A DNA stretch of 64,000 nt from Parelaphostrongylus tenuis (GCA_019055375.1 JAHQIW010000117.1:62001-126000); one strand, 5' to 3'; numbered from the stretch's first letter, positions 40,501 through 48,406 are shown. Notes: a model not told the origin generated them from the sequence alone. Program-made: numbers and translations.

Positions 40501-43309
40501 CTACATACAGATTATACCCTCAAATTCTTTAAAATAAGAAATCGCACTACTTCTTTATGAACACAGACATACATTTTACTTCAATTTGTAGTATTACAGA
40601 TATGTTACTCTCTGAAAAAATTTTCTAAAAAGATGTTCTTATCAGACTAATTCTGGGGCAAAAAGGCATTGACTTCTTGGCAATACTAAAACACTACTGG
40701 TGAAATCTATACAACGAATAAAAATTGATTCAGATTACTTATAACCACATCTGTCGCTCAGTAGCATTGCAGTGACGTCATGTCTACAAAATACCTAGCG
40801 AATTAATTCACCGTTTCTTTCCTAAAATTTGATTACATATGCATCCACAGTGACCGCGACTGGAGCACTGGCCAAAGGTGACTTGCGACTCACAATTAGG
40901 CGATGGATCGATCCCACGCACAAGACCCTCTAGGTCTTCCATCCCCGCGAGGTTTGCGAATTGGTAACGAATTTGTTTAGGGATATAACAACAGTGACCT
41001 GATACATCGTTGGGACACCGTGAGTTATTGCAAAGACCAGATTCGCATCCAGTCACCTTTAGCGATGCTTGATGAAGCTGAACGCAAGGCGTATCTTCAA
41101 GAGATTGATCAACACCCAGTGCTTTATCCTTTACTTTTATAGCTATTCAAGCATAGCGCCAGTGTAGGTTATCGAAGTTAGCGATAATTATATGTACTTT
41201 ATAAGAACTGCAATTAGTAACTTATTGCTATTGATGAGAGAAAGACGTCTCACCTTGGATGTCGGTTAGACAGAATCCGCCTTCTCTGTGCAGCCATTCT
41301 TGCCTGCTCAGTCATAAAGACCTGTCGTAGCTCCTCTTCCGCGTTCTCCTTTTCCGCTGTCGTTCTCTGACGACCAGCAACAACAATATCAGATGGATTC
41401 TGAATTATGACTTTGAGAAACGTTCAATTTAAAAATTCTTAAGAAGAAACACTCACGTATACTCACATGTTCTGCAATTATCAATGCAAATATAGAAAGA
41501 ATGGACAGATGAAAATCACGTTCTATACCGACTGTGATGCTATGTGGATCAGAACCTAAAATGGTTGTGAGATCAAATAAAAACGTCACATGGAAGAAGA
41601 GACATCTTGGATACCTTTTGTATGCCTGAGTCGAAGAATGCACTTAGTACTCGATCATGAGATCCGCACTCCATAGCGACTTCCTAGAGTAATCTACGAT
41701 GAGGAGGCAAAAATCCGAAGAAACCAAAGAGCAAAAAACCTCGTGTCTTCCGGTATTCGTTATGTCGAAGATATATCGAATGAGAACAATGATTCTCTCC
41801 ATGACCAAACGATCCTCTTCAACTCGATCTTCCCAAGCCTGTGACATACTCAGAGATCAGCCTGCAGCTGTATGTAAACACGTACTTTTCTTCTTTAGAC
41901 AATTTTTTAATGAGCCTTTATAGTGTTTTTTTTGCAATGCGGATCTCAACACTTCTATGATTGAATTCGTTCCTTAGTCTCCTTCATCAACGCCGCAGAA
42001 TACTGGTTAAGCGGGTCTGTTGCTTTCGGTATCGAGGATAGCCTGGCTGTGGCGTTCCATAGGGCACTCGTTGCTAACGTCCAGAGAATGCTGGGGTAGG
42101 GATTGGCCCACATGTGCCGCGACAAGCATCACAACCACTAGGCCACGGTGTCGCATACACGCACATATTCATCTACGTATATACGTGTATATCATTCATA
42201 CGCTTATATACGCGTGTGCACACAAACGATTGTGTACACATACACGTAAAATATACACATATATATATATGCTCATATACACGCATATATGATATGTACA
42301 CGTATATATGTGCATGCACACATATATGTATGTATAGCTACTGTTTATGCTTTGATATTCCACAAGCAATCTTTCCACTTAAGACGCATATTTCTTTGAA
42401 CTGTATGTGAGATTCAGTAAACTGTCAAATCGTCCACGATTCCACGATACAATATCATTTGCAAAAGACGGAATGAGAAAAGTGCTTGGTTTCAATAATA
42501 TATGCATATGTGTATATATGCATGAGCTCATGTGGCGCAGTGGTTAGAGGTGCTCTGTGTCGCACACGAGGTCAATGGTTCGATCTCGCGCTCATGGCTC
42601 ACCAAGTCATCCATCCCTCCGGGGTCGATAAATTGGTAGCAGGCAGGTCTCAGACTTGTCTGGTAGTATGAGCAGCACTGACTCGGTTCAGTGGGAGGCC
42701 ACCGCGAGTCATTGTAAAGGCCAGATATGCATTCAATCACCTCAAACGAAGTGAAAAATTGAAGTCGAATGCATGGCGCATCTTTCAGGGATTGATCAAC
42801 GCCGAGAGCTTTATCCTTTATCCTTTATGTATATATGCGCACACATGTATGCACAAATTTCACATGTTTGCACATATACGTACATATATGTATATACATA
42901 CATCACGTCATCTCAAACTTTCCCCTGGTTTTTTCTTACAGTGCGAGTCTCAACCCCCCATCAATCGATATTTCTTTCCGCTTGTTTATTGTTTCCTTTT
43001 CTTCACGAACGTCACAGAATACTTGTAGAACACGTCTCCTTGCAATCGCGTGGATAGCCAGGCTGAGGCGCTCATGATTGATTGACGGAACGTGTTGAGA
43101 GGCTACGAAAGTAGTCCCGCGTCAAACCGCTTTAAGCACCATTAGGCGCTCGGTGACGGCCCCGCATACACATGCATATAGATAATTATATAAACTGATA
43201 TGTGTACACATGCATGTATACGTGCATATATACGCGCATGTATACGTGCACATGCACACGCACATGTGTATACATACTTGTATATATTTTATATACATAT
43301 TACTTACCA

Positions 43310-43351
<42 letters not shown>

Positions 43352-45967
43352 ATATATATATATGGGCACAGGTACGTATAGATGCGCAGCAAAGAGTTGC
43401 ATTAGCTGAATGGCTCATCTCAACTGATTATGCAAAAATGTCAACGTCATCCATAAAAGGTCGCCTCCGAAGATGGTGATGTCTACAAGTCATTTCCGTG
43501 ATCAGAACAAAACTTTCGTTCGCGAGTATAGCTGGTCGACGAGAACAACGACCAGGCCTTCAATCTTGTAGAAGGACGTGCGTGCCCTAAGTTTACGCTT
43601 GGAGCCTCTTGGAGTTCAGTCCACATTTCTCTTTCCTATTAGTGTTGTATCTCTTAATCTAAAAACAGCTCGTCTACGTTCCTCAAGGCTGAGTTTAGTG
43701 AAATTATTCAACAAAGCCTCGTAGTCGTTAGCACGAAAAACGTCTCAGCAGTGGATTGGCTTCCAAGTTCATTTGTTATTTCCGCCAAAACACAGTGTCA
43801 CTAGTCACGATTAGTTAGCCGTACCAGCAGTTCATAGTTCCACGCGATTTTCTTATAGTTCAAAGAGCGGTTTTGATAAGTCATTCATCCATCCCTCTTT
43901 ATGGAGACCACAGGTTTTTTTATATTTTTAAGGTAAAAACTGGCACTTGTGATGCTTAAAAGGGAAGACCCAGGTTTAGGTGTCATGCAACAAAGGATGA
44001 AAACTTCTGAGGCCTGTCAACGTTGAAAAAGTAGTCGCAGGACGACGTAAATAACACAGAACATCCGACTGAGGAGATACGAGTCCAATATCCCGTTTGG
44101 ATCGGAAGTTTTCCATACTACTTAACATTTTCAAATGTATAATTACATTACCGTATCACTGCTTAAAAGAATAAGTAAAATAAGAAGTCCGTATGAGTTA
44201 TACAGAACGTTTAGTTTCCCTACAACAGGTAGTCGTTCCCTACCATACAGCACCAAGTAGGGACTCTAGCAGCGGTTGCAACATCCGAGCCAAAAGACCA
44301 AACAAGACACACCGCTCCTAATAGTTTTCTGTTTGAAAAAAATTCTCGAAAAGGTTCTCATTATCACTCTAAATACTTAATATTACCTGGATAAGCGAAA
44401 AACAAAGCACAAAACGAAAGAAAACTCGTTTGTCACTGACCGTTTCCAGAAAATACATCTCTAATCTCAGTTTTAGTACTGTGAAAAACTTCGTGTCGGC
44501 AAACGATGGCTTAGCCTTCTTCAGATTCTCCACCAATAACCAATATTTCTGCCATTCCTCGCTACTCTCTGGATGTTTTCCCATCAAACTAACCAGCGCT
44601 GGTTGAGTAAGATTGACAAGCAGTCTGAAAAAACCAAGAAGCTGGCAGGTTTTGAAGATAATCCAGCATGGACAACAACTTCTTATTTACCTGAGAGTAA
44701 TGTCGAACATTTTTCCCTTGACGTTTTCGGACTTGATGATGGGAATGAGGTCATTTCCGATGATGTTCCGCTCTCCACAAATCCGTCGAGCTAACATCTC
44801 ACTGTTGTCGGTCCGTAAAAATCGAATCAAATCGCGAATTGTCTCTAAACAACCAGGAATTCGTCGTTGAAACCAGAAAGTACTGAAATCATATTTTTCT
44901 AAAATTTGCTCGGAAAAAAGAAGCAATCACCGCATTGGCTGGAGGTGCCCCGCGACACACACGGGGTCGCTGGTTCGATCTCACGCTCGTGGCTCAAGAA
45001 GCCTTTCATTCCTTACTTTTTTTTGTACTAACTCTAGAGAATTGTAACGGCAGCATCGTTTTTCGACAGTTTAGCACTCACGACAGGCCAAGTGGCATTC
45101 ACCAGTGAGTCTCGGATAACCACGAAAACATAGAAAGCACTGAATTGATCCCACGATTCCTTTTTTTGTCGCTTCTAGCGATGGTATGATGTTATAGATG
45201 TACCCAATGAAGCTGAGAGATGTGCAAAACTTTGATGTCAGGTGGGAGTCGAACTCGCGTTTCACACTTTTCAGGGGAGCGTGCTCTAACCCGTTGCATT
45301 ACCGACGCCTGTTTTACCACCACTCTTTCTGTACTTCAACACATCAATCTACCAGCGTAGAATGAGTGGCGGCCAAACTGGCGTCGGTACTGCAACCGTT
45401 CAAGCATGCGCTCCTGGAGAAGTGGAACGCGGGTTCGGTCCTGCCTGATGTCAAAGTGTTGCATATCGCTCATCTTTATTGAGTTTATCTATAACGTCAT
45501 TCGCTAAAAGCGGTCAAATGAAAGTAATTGTGGGATAGATTCAGTGATTTCTATGTTTTCGATGTCATCCGAGGTTTTGCGTTAAACGGGACTCGAACCC
45601 GCATTTCACCTCGTCCAGGTTCGAGTCCCTCCTGGTGTCAAAGTTTTGCATAACGCTCAACTCCGTTGGGTATTTATGACATCATACCACCCTGAAAGTG
45701 GTCAAATGAAAGTAATTGTGGGAACTTTGTGATTTCTATGTTTTCGATGTCATCCGAGATTCTGCGTCAGACGGGACTCGAACCCGCATTTCAACCCGCC
45801 AGAGTTCGAGTCCCGCCTGATGTCAAGTTCTGCACTTCACTCAACTGCATTGGGTAAATCACCACTGAATTGATGCAAAACTCACCATAACAATCAGGTT
45901 CCTGATAGTACACATCGTTCTCGAGGAAACCCAAGGCACTGATCGTAGCCTGGATTATGGCCTCCAT
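20802..45967 (-). CDS. tim-1: TIMELESS / TIM-1 homologue, 33 exons recovered (whole gene span)
   Basis: TIMELESS works with TIPIN at the replication fork, in checkpoint signalling and sister-chromatid cohesion; it is nuclear. I joined minus-strand exons by matching their translations to the human protein from memory. The start MEAIIQATISALGFLENDVY matches the human N-terminus around SALGYLEGDTYHKEPDC. Other anchors are LVNLTQPAL, RFYGSYVVKGL, SAYKELVLL, KLLHRIAFDL, EILFWKGPKESYEIQNGYGS and two W-S-x-(D/E)-EL repeats. The protein ends KKKKHRVIVSDSEED, like the human KKKRFQIEDDDED. Most junctions are canonical GT-AG with matching phase. Exceptions: junctions 5/6, 9/10 and 16/17 and exon 30 are out by one base, and exons are probably missing between 24 and 25 and between 28 and 29. 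Introns range from about 50 nt to 6.9 kb and are full of transposons. Whether the locus is intact depends on whether those slips are assembly errors. Confidence 0.93.
22355..22655 (+). repeat. tRNA-derived SINE, family B
   Basis: About 300 nt with a tRNA-like head (GTCAATGGTTCGATCTCGCG), the conserved body GAGGCCACCGCGAGTCGTTG and CCAGATATGCATTCAATCAC, and the end GCCGAGAGCTTTATCCTTA. It lies in a tim-1 intron (exons 28 to 29). Confidence 0.82.
23115..23811 (-). CDS. tim-1: tim-1 exons 25-28 (second C-terminal repeat)
   Basis: Exon 25 (23811-23679) reads SPEDMVEFLRTRLIGNEGEQ and then SRKRILKQMSHQGIVYEKKK. Exon 26 (23573-23479) reads SKWSEELQTELKLLKQQYDE. Exon 27 (23371-23251) contains YVMRRLSEKKPRRQVEQQL. 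Exon 28 (23173-23115) reads GTQNAGTGEGNENLSYEGN. Exons 26-27 match human WTGDQELELQRLFEEFRDSD and SRARIVDKLLALG. Exon 25 starts in phase 1 while exon 24 ends in phase 2, so an exon, perhaps carrying another W...EEL half-repeat, is expected in the 2.8 kb between them. I did not find it. Confidence 0.87.
25270..26400. repeat. dispersed repeat F, copies facing each other
   Basis: The plus block CATAGGAGTGTTAGTAATCA with GAAAGCTTAGATTTCTGGCT (about 25340) and the complementary GATTACTAAGACTCCTATAA (about 26260) show two opposed copies. They lie in the tim-1 intron between exons 24 and 25. Confidence 0.65.
26608..27082 (-). CDS. tim-1: tim-1 exons 22-24 (first C-terminal repeat)
   Basis: Exon 22 (27082-26975) reads FFSYYGILEDKLAPEILFWK and ends at the conserved NGYGSYE. 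Exon 23 (26902-26793) contains WSWDEELENELRSLYNEYRD. Exon 24 (26725-26608) reads MDVLDFIEPNLSHPRTRKQI. Together they match human FWKNTAVVREMTEGYGS, WSPEEEAHLRELY and HLNTVPRTRKQIIHHL, the first half of the TIMELESS C-terminal repeat. All phases agree. Exon 22 is separated from exon 21 by a 6.9 kb intron carrying SINEs, mariner and RTE debris. Confidence 0.93.
28716..28802. repeat. perfect 27 bp inverted repeat, 33 nt loop
   Basis: Arms 28716-28742 and 28776-28802 pair without mismatch around GAACTAGCTAAATCATTCT. The loop contains AAATTTAGATCCAAAAT, which also occurs just upstream at 28577. It may be a tiny MITE or a duplicated SINE end. Confidence 0.9.
28860..29075 (+). repeat. tRNA-derived SINE, family A, with TA-repeat tail
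   Basis: Starts GTGACTGGGTTCAATGCCGA, carries an A-box-like GTATTGCAACGGGTTGAG and the tail GCGAAAGTTTTGCCCATCAC, then runs into a TA microsatellite. Confidence 0.75.
29071..29130. repeat. TA microsatellite
   Basis: About 60 nt of TA repeats at the 3' end of a SINE A copy; any frame reading YIYIY is artefactual. Confidence 0.95.
29440..29640 (-). repeat. tRNA-derived SINE, family C
   Basis: The minus-strand head GTGGCCGAGTGGTTAGTGAT is an A-box-like tRNA start, and TTCTACGACGTTTATG-type sequence ends the copy. Related, more decayed copies are at 27330-27500, 42000-42150, 43010-43165 and 58690-58930. Confidence 0.6.
30060..30680. mobile_element. rearranged mariner remnant
   Basis: On the minus strand 30150-30062 reads INLLLRRWQRCVQANGAYL, the mariner C-terminal WQKC..NGxYF motif. 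On the plus strand 30460-30564 reads DHLDRCNRALSRRL and LLQNNARLHVA, which matches the catalytic LLHDNARPHxA segment. The two parts face opposite ways, so the element has been inverted internally or two copies overlap. It lies in the 6.9 kb tim-1 intron. Confidence 0.72.
30850..31740. repeat. dispersed repeat F, opposed copies
   Basis: CATAGGAGTGTTAGTGATCA with GAAAGCTTAAATCTCTGGCT (about 30910) faces GAATGATTACTAAACTCTTA (about 31655). In between are weakly related blocks with CGCTGTAGGAGTAAAGAG. Confidence 0.65.
31750..34040. repeat. segmental duplication, copy 1 (tim-1 intron plus exon 21)
   Basis: Matches 61620-64000 along nearly its full length in the same orientation, by eye with numerous substitutions and small indels. 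It includes the block GATGTTTTGGACGAGAATA, the RTE remnant and the 3' part of tim-1 exon 21. The left end coincides with a mariner terminal repeat. Confidence 0.85.
32850..33420 (+). mobile_element. RTE-type LINE endonuclease remnant, copy 1
   Basis: Reads SHIILSQRLAILRLWFRV, then CYTPTFTIDESEGDAFYSKL and, after a stop, FATGDFNAR. This is the AP-endonuclease order RLAxLRLR, CYSPT...DESELDAFY, VVGDFNA. A trace of NCTTHV-IDHAL follows, matching the NGTTRAEIDHIL segment. It is broken by stops and lies in the tim-1 intron between exons 21 and 22. Confidence 0.68.
33971..34089 (-). CDS. tim-1: tim-1 exon 21 (duplicated elsewhere in window)
   Basis: Reads LSLFRIFAKVRTYFDEMPRD then RKNPLFELYNFGHHLLK, matching the human segment from LSVFCLFNRLL to AKYILGK. 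The acceptor is TTTTCAG and the donor AA|GTCAGT; both phases agree with exons 20 and 22. The reading frame runs on past the donor to a stop in the intron, which is not coding. A diverged copy of this exon lies at the right edge of the window. Confidence 0.92.
34243..36854 (-). CDS. tim-1: tim-1 exons 14-20
   Basis: Exon 14 (36854-36707) reads PAFLSKTYLSELILFIHHYL and ends with a basic KKRSKIRRRRTRRK stretch. Exon 15 (36653-36476) contains ALVDQLSSEDLNNKWPTII. Exon 16 (36417-36309) contains GLYRASRELWPADGTK, matching LLRSAREVWPEGD. Exon 17 (35686-35607) reads IFGDPESSTEDQLDEIRAIF. Exon 18 (35545-35408) is acidic (FLEEEDEESYSSDEET). Exon 19 (35354-35296) reads VNFDFLEYVVGYARTDVLRW, matching FNFLDYLKRFACSTVVRA. 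Exon 20 (34357-34243) reads ALLKLLHRIAFDLDM. Between exons 16 and 17 sits a fold-back mariner derivative; removing it leaves a 46 nt intron, but the frame is one base short. Confidence 0.9.
35050..35220 (-). repeat. dispersed GC-rich repeat G
   Basis: The minus strand reads GTTAACCCTTTGAGGACC, then CGTGCCGTCGCTTGTACGGC, then CTGCTTACCCACGAGACG. The same order appears at 46740-46860 on the plus strand. Confidence 0.6.
35725..36305. mobile_element. fold-back element built from two mariner 5' ends
   Basis: Two mariner starts face each other. The plus strand from 35866 reads MKLSCEQIRLLLMHEW and the minus strand from 36171 reads MMLSQEQICLLLLHEW, then NRAFCGRLESDQSS. The outer ends are inverted repeats sharing GGCACTAGAGCAAT-type termini about 240 nt long, separated by about 90 nt. 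TA flanks both ends. The element sits inside the short intron between tim-1 exons 16 and 17. Confidence 0.82.
37010..37425. mobile_element. fold-back MITE, family D-like
   Basis: The left CTCGATCTTCGAGCTTCGCC and GAGCCAATCCCTCTCTG face the right CAGAGAGGGATTGGCTCAGA and ACGAAGCTTCAAGGCC. Outer ends CCTTCTTGAGGTCC and GATCTCATGAAAGG also pair. It lies in the tim-1 intron between exons 13 and 14. Confidence 0.72.
37427..37540. repeat. two TA microsatellites
   Basis: TA runs at 37427-37470 and 37507-37538 around a short TACACATACGTACATTACAG spacer, directly after a fold-back MITE. Confidence 0.93.
37560..38150 (-). mobile_element. internally deleted mariner
   Basis: The minus strand has an N-terminal remnant (KLIAKALVSIIEEDP after a GTDRPTSQ linker) fused to the C-terminal part LAPSDYHLFRSVELQRRVFE. 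LAPSDYHLFRS is the mariner motif just after the last catalytic Asp. The end shares an ACATATCCGGCA block with the copy near 8.1 kb. It lies in the tim-1 intron between exons 13 and 14. Confidence 0.82.
38553..39734 (-). CDS. tim-1: tim-1 exons 8-13
   Basis: Exon 8 (39734-39666) reads RFYGSYVVKGLPAVNKKN. Exon 9 (39587-39512) reads PIKSLAEITYLDDRKKQKN. Exon 10 (39451-39328) reads LQTRLRTFVEEILSTCFN. Exon 11 (39219-39109) reads QRDSNLHFFLLMRFLLEYN. Exon 12 (39051-38900) reads VETFYQVRAHIYDSLESAQ and ends SLSAYKELVLL. Exon 13 (38676-38553) reads AQRLSYHVLIEAEYREMGL. All align in order with the human N-terminal domain. Introns here are compact (58 nt between exons 9 and 10). At that 9/10 junction the frame slips by one base although both splice sites look perfect. 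Confidence 0.9.
39880..40320 (+). repeat. SINE family C interrupted by an inverted repeat
   Basis: A family C head (GCTTGAGTGGTAGTGATGCT) and tail (GAAGTACTGGGATCCGCACA) flank a fold-back at 40095-40245. Its arms carry CTCTGCATCTCTGG and its counterpart TTAGAGATGCAGGGG. It lies in the tim-1 intron between exons 7 and 8. Confidence 0.6.
40830..41145 (+). repeat. diverged SINE, family B
   Basis: Shares the GGATCGATCCCACGC region, the body near CGTGAGTTATTGCAAAGACC and the end GATTGATCAACACCCAGTGC then TTTATCCTTTA. It is more diverged than the 42.5 kb copy. Confidence 0.65.
41254..41838 (-). CDS. tim-1: tim-1 exons 4-7
   Basis: Exon 4 (41838-41740) reads AWEDRVEEDRLVMERIIVLI, matching human LGWEERQEEDNLLIERILLL. 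Exon 5 (41683-41615) reads ECGSHDRVLSAFFDSGIQK, matching AHDQLLWAIHLSGLDD. Exon 6 (41555-41467) contains RDFHLSILSIFALIIAEH. Exon 7 (41399-41254) reads NPSDIVVAGRQRTTAEKENA and ends at ILSNRHP with a split Arg codon. The exon 5/6 junction does not keep frame: exon 5 ends in phase 0 at AAG|GTATCC, while exon 6 needs phase 1. A longer exon 5 with a 34 nt intron would fix the frame but is unusually short. The other junctions fit. Confidence 0.85.
42165..42335. repeat. alternating purine-pyrimidine tract
   Basis: TA/CA/TG/CG alternation with blocks such as TATACGCGTGTGCACACA and GTGCATGCACACATATAT. Similar tracts are at 42830-42905 and 43165-43365, the last ending in a 55 nt TA run. Confidence 0.85.
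42525..42830 (+). repeat. tRNA-derived SINE, family B
   Basis: Best-preserved copy: GTGGCGCAGTGGTTAGAGG (A box), GTCAATGGTTCGATCTCGCG (B box), body GAGGCCACCGCGAGTCATTG, end CTTTATCCTTTATCCTTTAT. It lies in tim-1 intron 3, flanked by alternating purine-pyrimidine DNA. Confidence 0.85.
43165..43365. repeat. alternating purine-pyrimidine tract and TA run
   Basis: Contains GTGTACACATGCATGTATAC, GTGCACATGCACACGCACAT and a TA run at 43309-43363. It lies in tim-1 intron 3. Confidence 0.9.
44441..45967 (-). CDS. tim-1: tim-1 exons 1-3 (N-terminal domain start)
   Basis: Exon 1 is 45967-45886, starting at the ATG of MEAIIQATIS and ending TAT G before GTGAGT. Exon 2 is 44844-44691, entered at a TTTAG acceptor that completes GAG; it reads ETIRDLIRFLRTDNSEMLAR and on to KGKMFDITLR. 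Exon 3 is 44624-44441 and reads LLVNLTQPALVSLMGKHPES, ending in FLET before GTCAGTG. Phases are 1, 2 and 0 and agree across both junctions. The reading frame is open upstream of the ATG, but position 1 of the family and the human start both favour this methionine. Intron 1 holds an inverted SINE dimer and a tandem repeat. Confidence 0.92.
44932..45012 (+). repeat. SINE family B, 5' fragment
   Basis: Only the tRNA-like head remains: TGGCTGGAGGTGCCCCGCG and GTCGCTGGTTCGATCTCACG. Confidence 0.65.
45196..45490. repeat. SINE family A inverted dimer in tim-1 intron 1
   Basis: The minus half (GGGAGTCGAACTCGCGT, then CGTTGCATTACCGACGCC) is followed by a plus half (GGCGTCGGTACTGCAACC, then GCGGGTTCGGTCCTGCC). 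Confidence 0.78.
45513..45880. repeat. tandem repeat, two units of about 188 bp, SINE A-derived
   Basis: Two units share AATGAAAGTAATTGTGGGA, GTGATTTCTATGTTTTCG and ACGGGACTCGAACCCGCA. They sit immediately 3' of tim-1 exon 1 in intron 1. Confidence 0.8.
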
Positions 45968-46230
45968 CAACGAACCGGAAAAATACAAAGTCAAAATTAT
46001 TACTAATTCCACGGCTATTAGAAAACGCTCCAATGGTTGCCGAGCATGCTGGACTAATAAACAATAAATACAAAATTCAAAACTAATTAATTTAAATATG
46101 AAATATTGAAAAACACATGCAAACAGCCATAGCTAATGACTATGAAATATTTTAAAATACAGAAAAAATAACCGACTAAGAAAACAGTCCTTCCAGGTCA
46201 GGCACAAAGTCGAGCAGAGACTGAACACAA

Positions 46231-46300
46231 TTGGCGAAAGGAGCGAAATTGTATATTTAAATTTCGCGGAATTGCAGCTGCAGAATTCGAATTTCGCGGT
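46231..46300. promoter_or_regulatory. E2F-like motif cluster upstream of tim-1
   Basis: Within 70 nt lie TTGGCGAAAG, GAGCGAAAT and two copies of ATTTCGCGG (46261 and 46291), which resemble the E2F consensus TTTSGCGC. The last two flank the near-palindrome around TGCAGCTGCA. The cluster is about 265-335 nt upstream of the tim-1 ATG. TIMELESS acts in S phase, so E2F control is plausible; this is inference from sequence only. Confidence 0.45.
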
Positions 46301-46479
46301 TTTTTGGTGGTTACGCCCACACTAGCCTTGGCGTTATGTCAGTCTGGTCTTCTCTTCCGTAGGAGGACGTGACTTGTTTACGTGTGGAGCTGCTGATGGA
46401 TGTTCGTGTTTTGTTTGAGTTTGTTAAATTCGATCATCAGCCACTATTGATTTAAAGTGATAACAGAACAGGAGCCGGG

Positions 46480-46565
46480 GTGGTGCAGTGGTTAACACGC
46501 GCTCCCGGGAAGGATGAGATGCGGTTTCGACTCAACTCCGAGGTTCAGGATTTTGCATACCGCCA
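46480..46565 (+). repeat. tRNA-derived SINE fragment, family A-like
   Basis: Contains GGTGGTGCAGTGGTTAACAC (A-box-like) and GCGGTTTCGACTCAAC (B-box-like), then a GTTCAGGATTTTGCATAC tail. Confidence 0.65.
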
Positions 46566-46739
46566 AACATTATTGAAAACATAGTTATAGAATTTCGAAA
46601 CTTCTATAAAGAGCGGTAAACCCAAAAAAGAATGCTCGTAAGCCGTCATAGATTCACAAGAGTTGCTAATAAGTGAAGTACATGCAATTTACTATGGAAC
46701 TGGCGGAGTACACCCATATGCTGACTGGTGGGGTAATTC

Positions 46740-46860
46740 ACCTATTAACCCTTCGAAGAGATTTAACAGCGCGTCGCGCCGTCGCTTGCGCGACAGTCCC
46801 GGCAGGCGGCGTCTGCACGTCTGGCTGTCTGTCTGCTTTCCCACGAGGCCTAACGTTGCC
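46740..46860 (+). repeat. dispersed GC-rich repeat G
   Basis: Reads ATTAACCCTTCGAAGAG, GCGCCGTCGCTTGCGCGACA, CTGCTTTCCCACGAGGC, the counterpart of 35050-35220. The minus-strand frame 47136-46738 (132 codons, starting MTETEFDSPEHGELRRRQLE) overlaps it and is therefore doubtful. Confidence 0.6.
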
Positions 46861-47784
46861 ACTACAGTAGCCGAATGAGGTTTGACGTCGCACGGCTCGG
46901 TACGAAATGTACCGTTCGGTCTCTAGAGAGTTATAACTCAGAAAGAAGGAGTGAATACGGAATAGGAAGCGATGAACTGTGACGACACTCAAGTCTCGAT
47001 GATTATTGCTACTGATATTTAACTCCATCATGAGCCCTTCTCGCTTTGTAGCGGCAAGTCTGAAAGATTTCTTCGCTTCCAACTGGCGCCGTCGAAGCTC
47101 TCCATGCTCAGGGGAATCGAATTCAGTTTCTGTCACATTTTGGACCTACACTGTCAAAGGAAAAGCTCCACATGTTCATTCCGTGACGGCTCATTGCGTA
47201 TAGATGAGTTTCGATTGAGGATACCGAAAAAAACGAGGATAGTTGAAGGAACAAATGAACTGACGGATAGAACTGTGGAAGAGGTAGCAGCTAGCAAAAT
47301 GAGGTCATTGCATGACTACGACTGGACATCATAGAGCGCTGTTGGATTCCCTGAAGGGCAGAGATCGTTCACCTCTTAAGGTAGCATTGATGGAATTTTG
47401 ATATTCTTTACGAGTCAAGTGAAATTCTATGGATTATTCATGGTAGTCACTCGGACGCCAGGCCATAAGAGCAGTGTCGGAGTATATTTGGAACAGCTTC
47501 TCAACCTGCAGGAGGTTATTGTGGCGTCGTTATTCGATTATTGTATCGACACCATCGCCCTCAACCTGGAATGATTTGAGCCGGTGGTCCGTGGCCCATC
47601 ATCCTTCCGATGTAGCTCTTCGTCGTCTCATGGAGTCATGTCGAGTGAACGACAGTCGGCGAAGGCGAAGGCGTAGGCTGCGAGACGTCGTCAGCCACAA
47701 AAATGAACGATGATGTACTGGATACGATTCGACGTGGATATGAGAACTCATATCGAGAGAAACTGCAACTGCAGTAAGACCCAT

Positions 47785-48050
47785 TGATGTAGAGTGATGT
47801 GCAAAACATTTGCGTCAGCTGGGACTCGAACCCACATTTCATACTATCCGCGGGCGCGTGTTCGAACCGTTGCACCATCGCCGCCATGTTTTGACACCAC
47901 TCTTTCTACGCTCCAACGTATCCATCTGGTAGCAACCAACCTTTAACGGTATGGCGCGTCTAGTCGCTCTCGGCACAGAACCTAGTCACGCTCAGAGATG
48001 TATTTATGATCGTACCACCGCTTGAAGCAGTCAAATAAAAAGGAGTTCTG
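47785..48050 (-). repeat. tRNA-derived SINE, family A
   Basis: Minus copy with GGGACTCGAACCCACAT and CGTTGCACCATCGCCGCC on the plus strand and the non-tRNA part to about 48050, in the intergenic region between tim-1 and the OYE gene. Confidence 0.75.
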
Positions 48051-48406
48051 CTTTAAGACCCTCGATGCCAATCACCGTGGCTCTGAAGAAAGCCGAAGAC
48101 ATCGGCTTGTCGGCCTCATCAGCGTCATACTCTTATAGAGCGTCGTGTAGGCCGAATAAGGTGAGCAAAGTACAGCAGAGGACGGATAGCGCAGTGGTAG
48201 TGATGCCAGTACAGAAAAACCAACCATCTATGCACAGGTCCGCCCCCGCATCGAGTTCATTGCTGATCTTTCATGCTGAGATCGAATGAAAGTGCAATGA
48301 TATTCTCTTCAAGAGTCTCTTCGATATCGCACAGAAACGAGTGCGGTCTAGTTTCGCGCTCGAGATATCACTGACTCTTTCGACGACGATTTAGAACTCC
48401 CACCAC

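Noticed and set aside
41389..41643. 84-codon minus-strand frame as a separate gene
   Set aside because: It is tim-1 exon 6 read through flanking intron; the conserved part is only 41555-41467.
45791..46033. 80-codon frame with a hydrophobic N-terminus (membrane protein)
   Set aside because: The hydrophobic part is upstream of the likely start; the rest is tim-1 exon 1 plus intron.
46738..47136. 132-codon minus-strand frame starting MTETEF
   Set aside because: Its C-terminal third lies in dispersed repeat G, which also occurs at 35.1 kb, and no splice signals or family support it.
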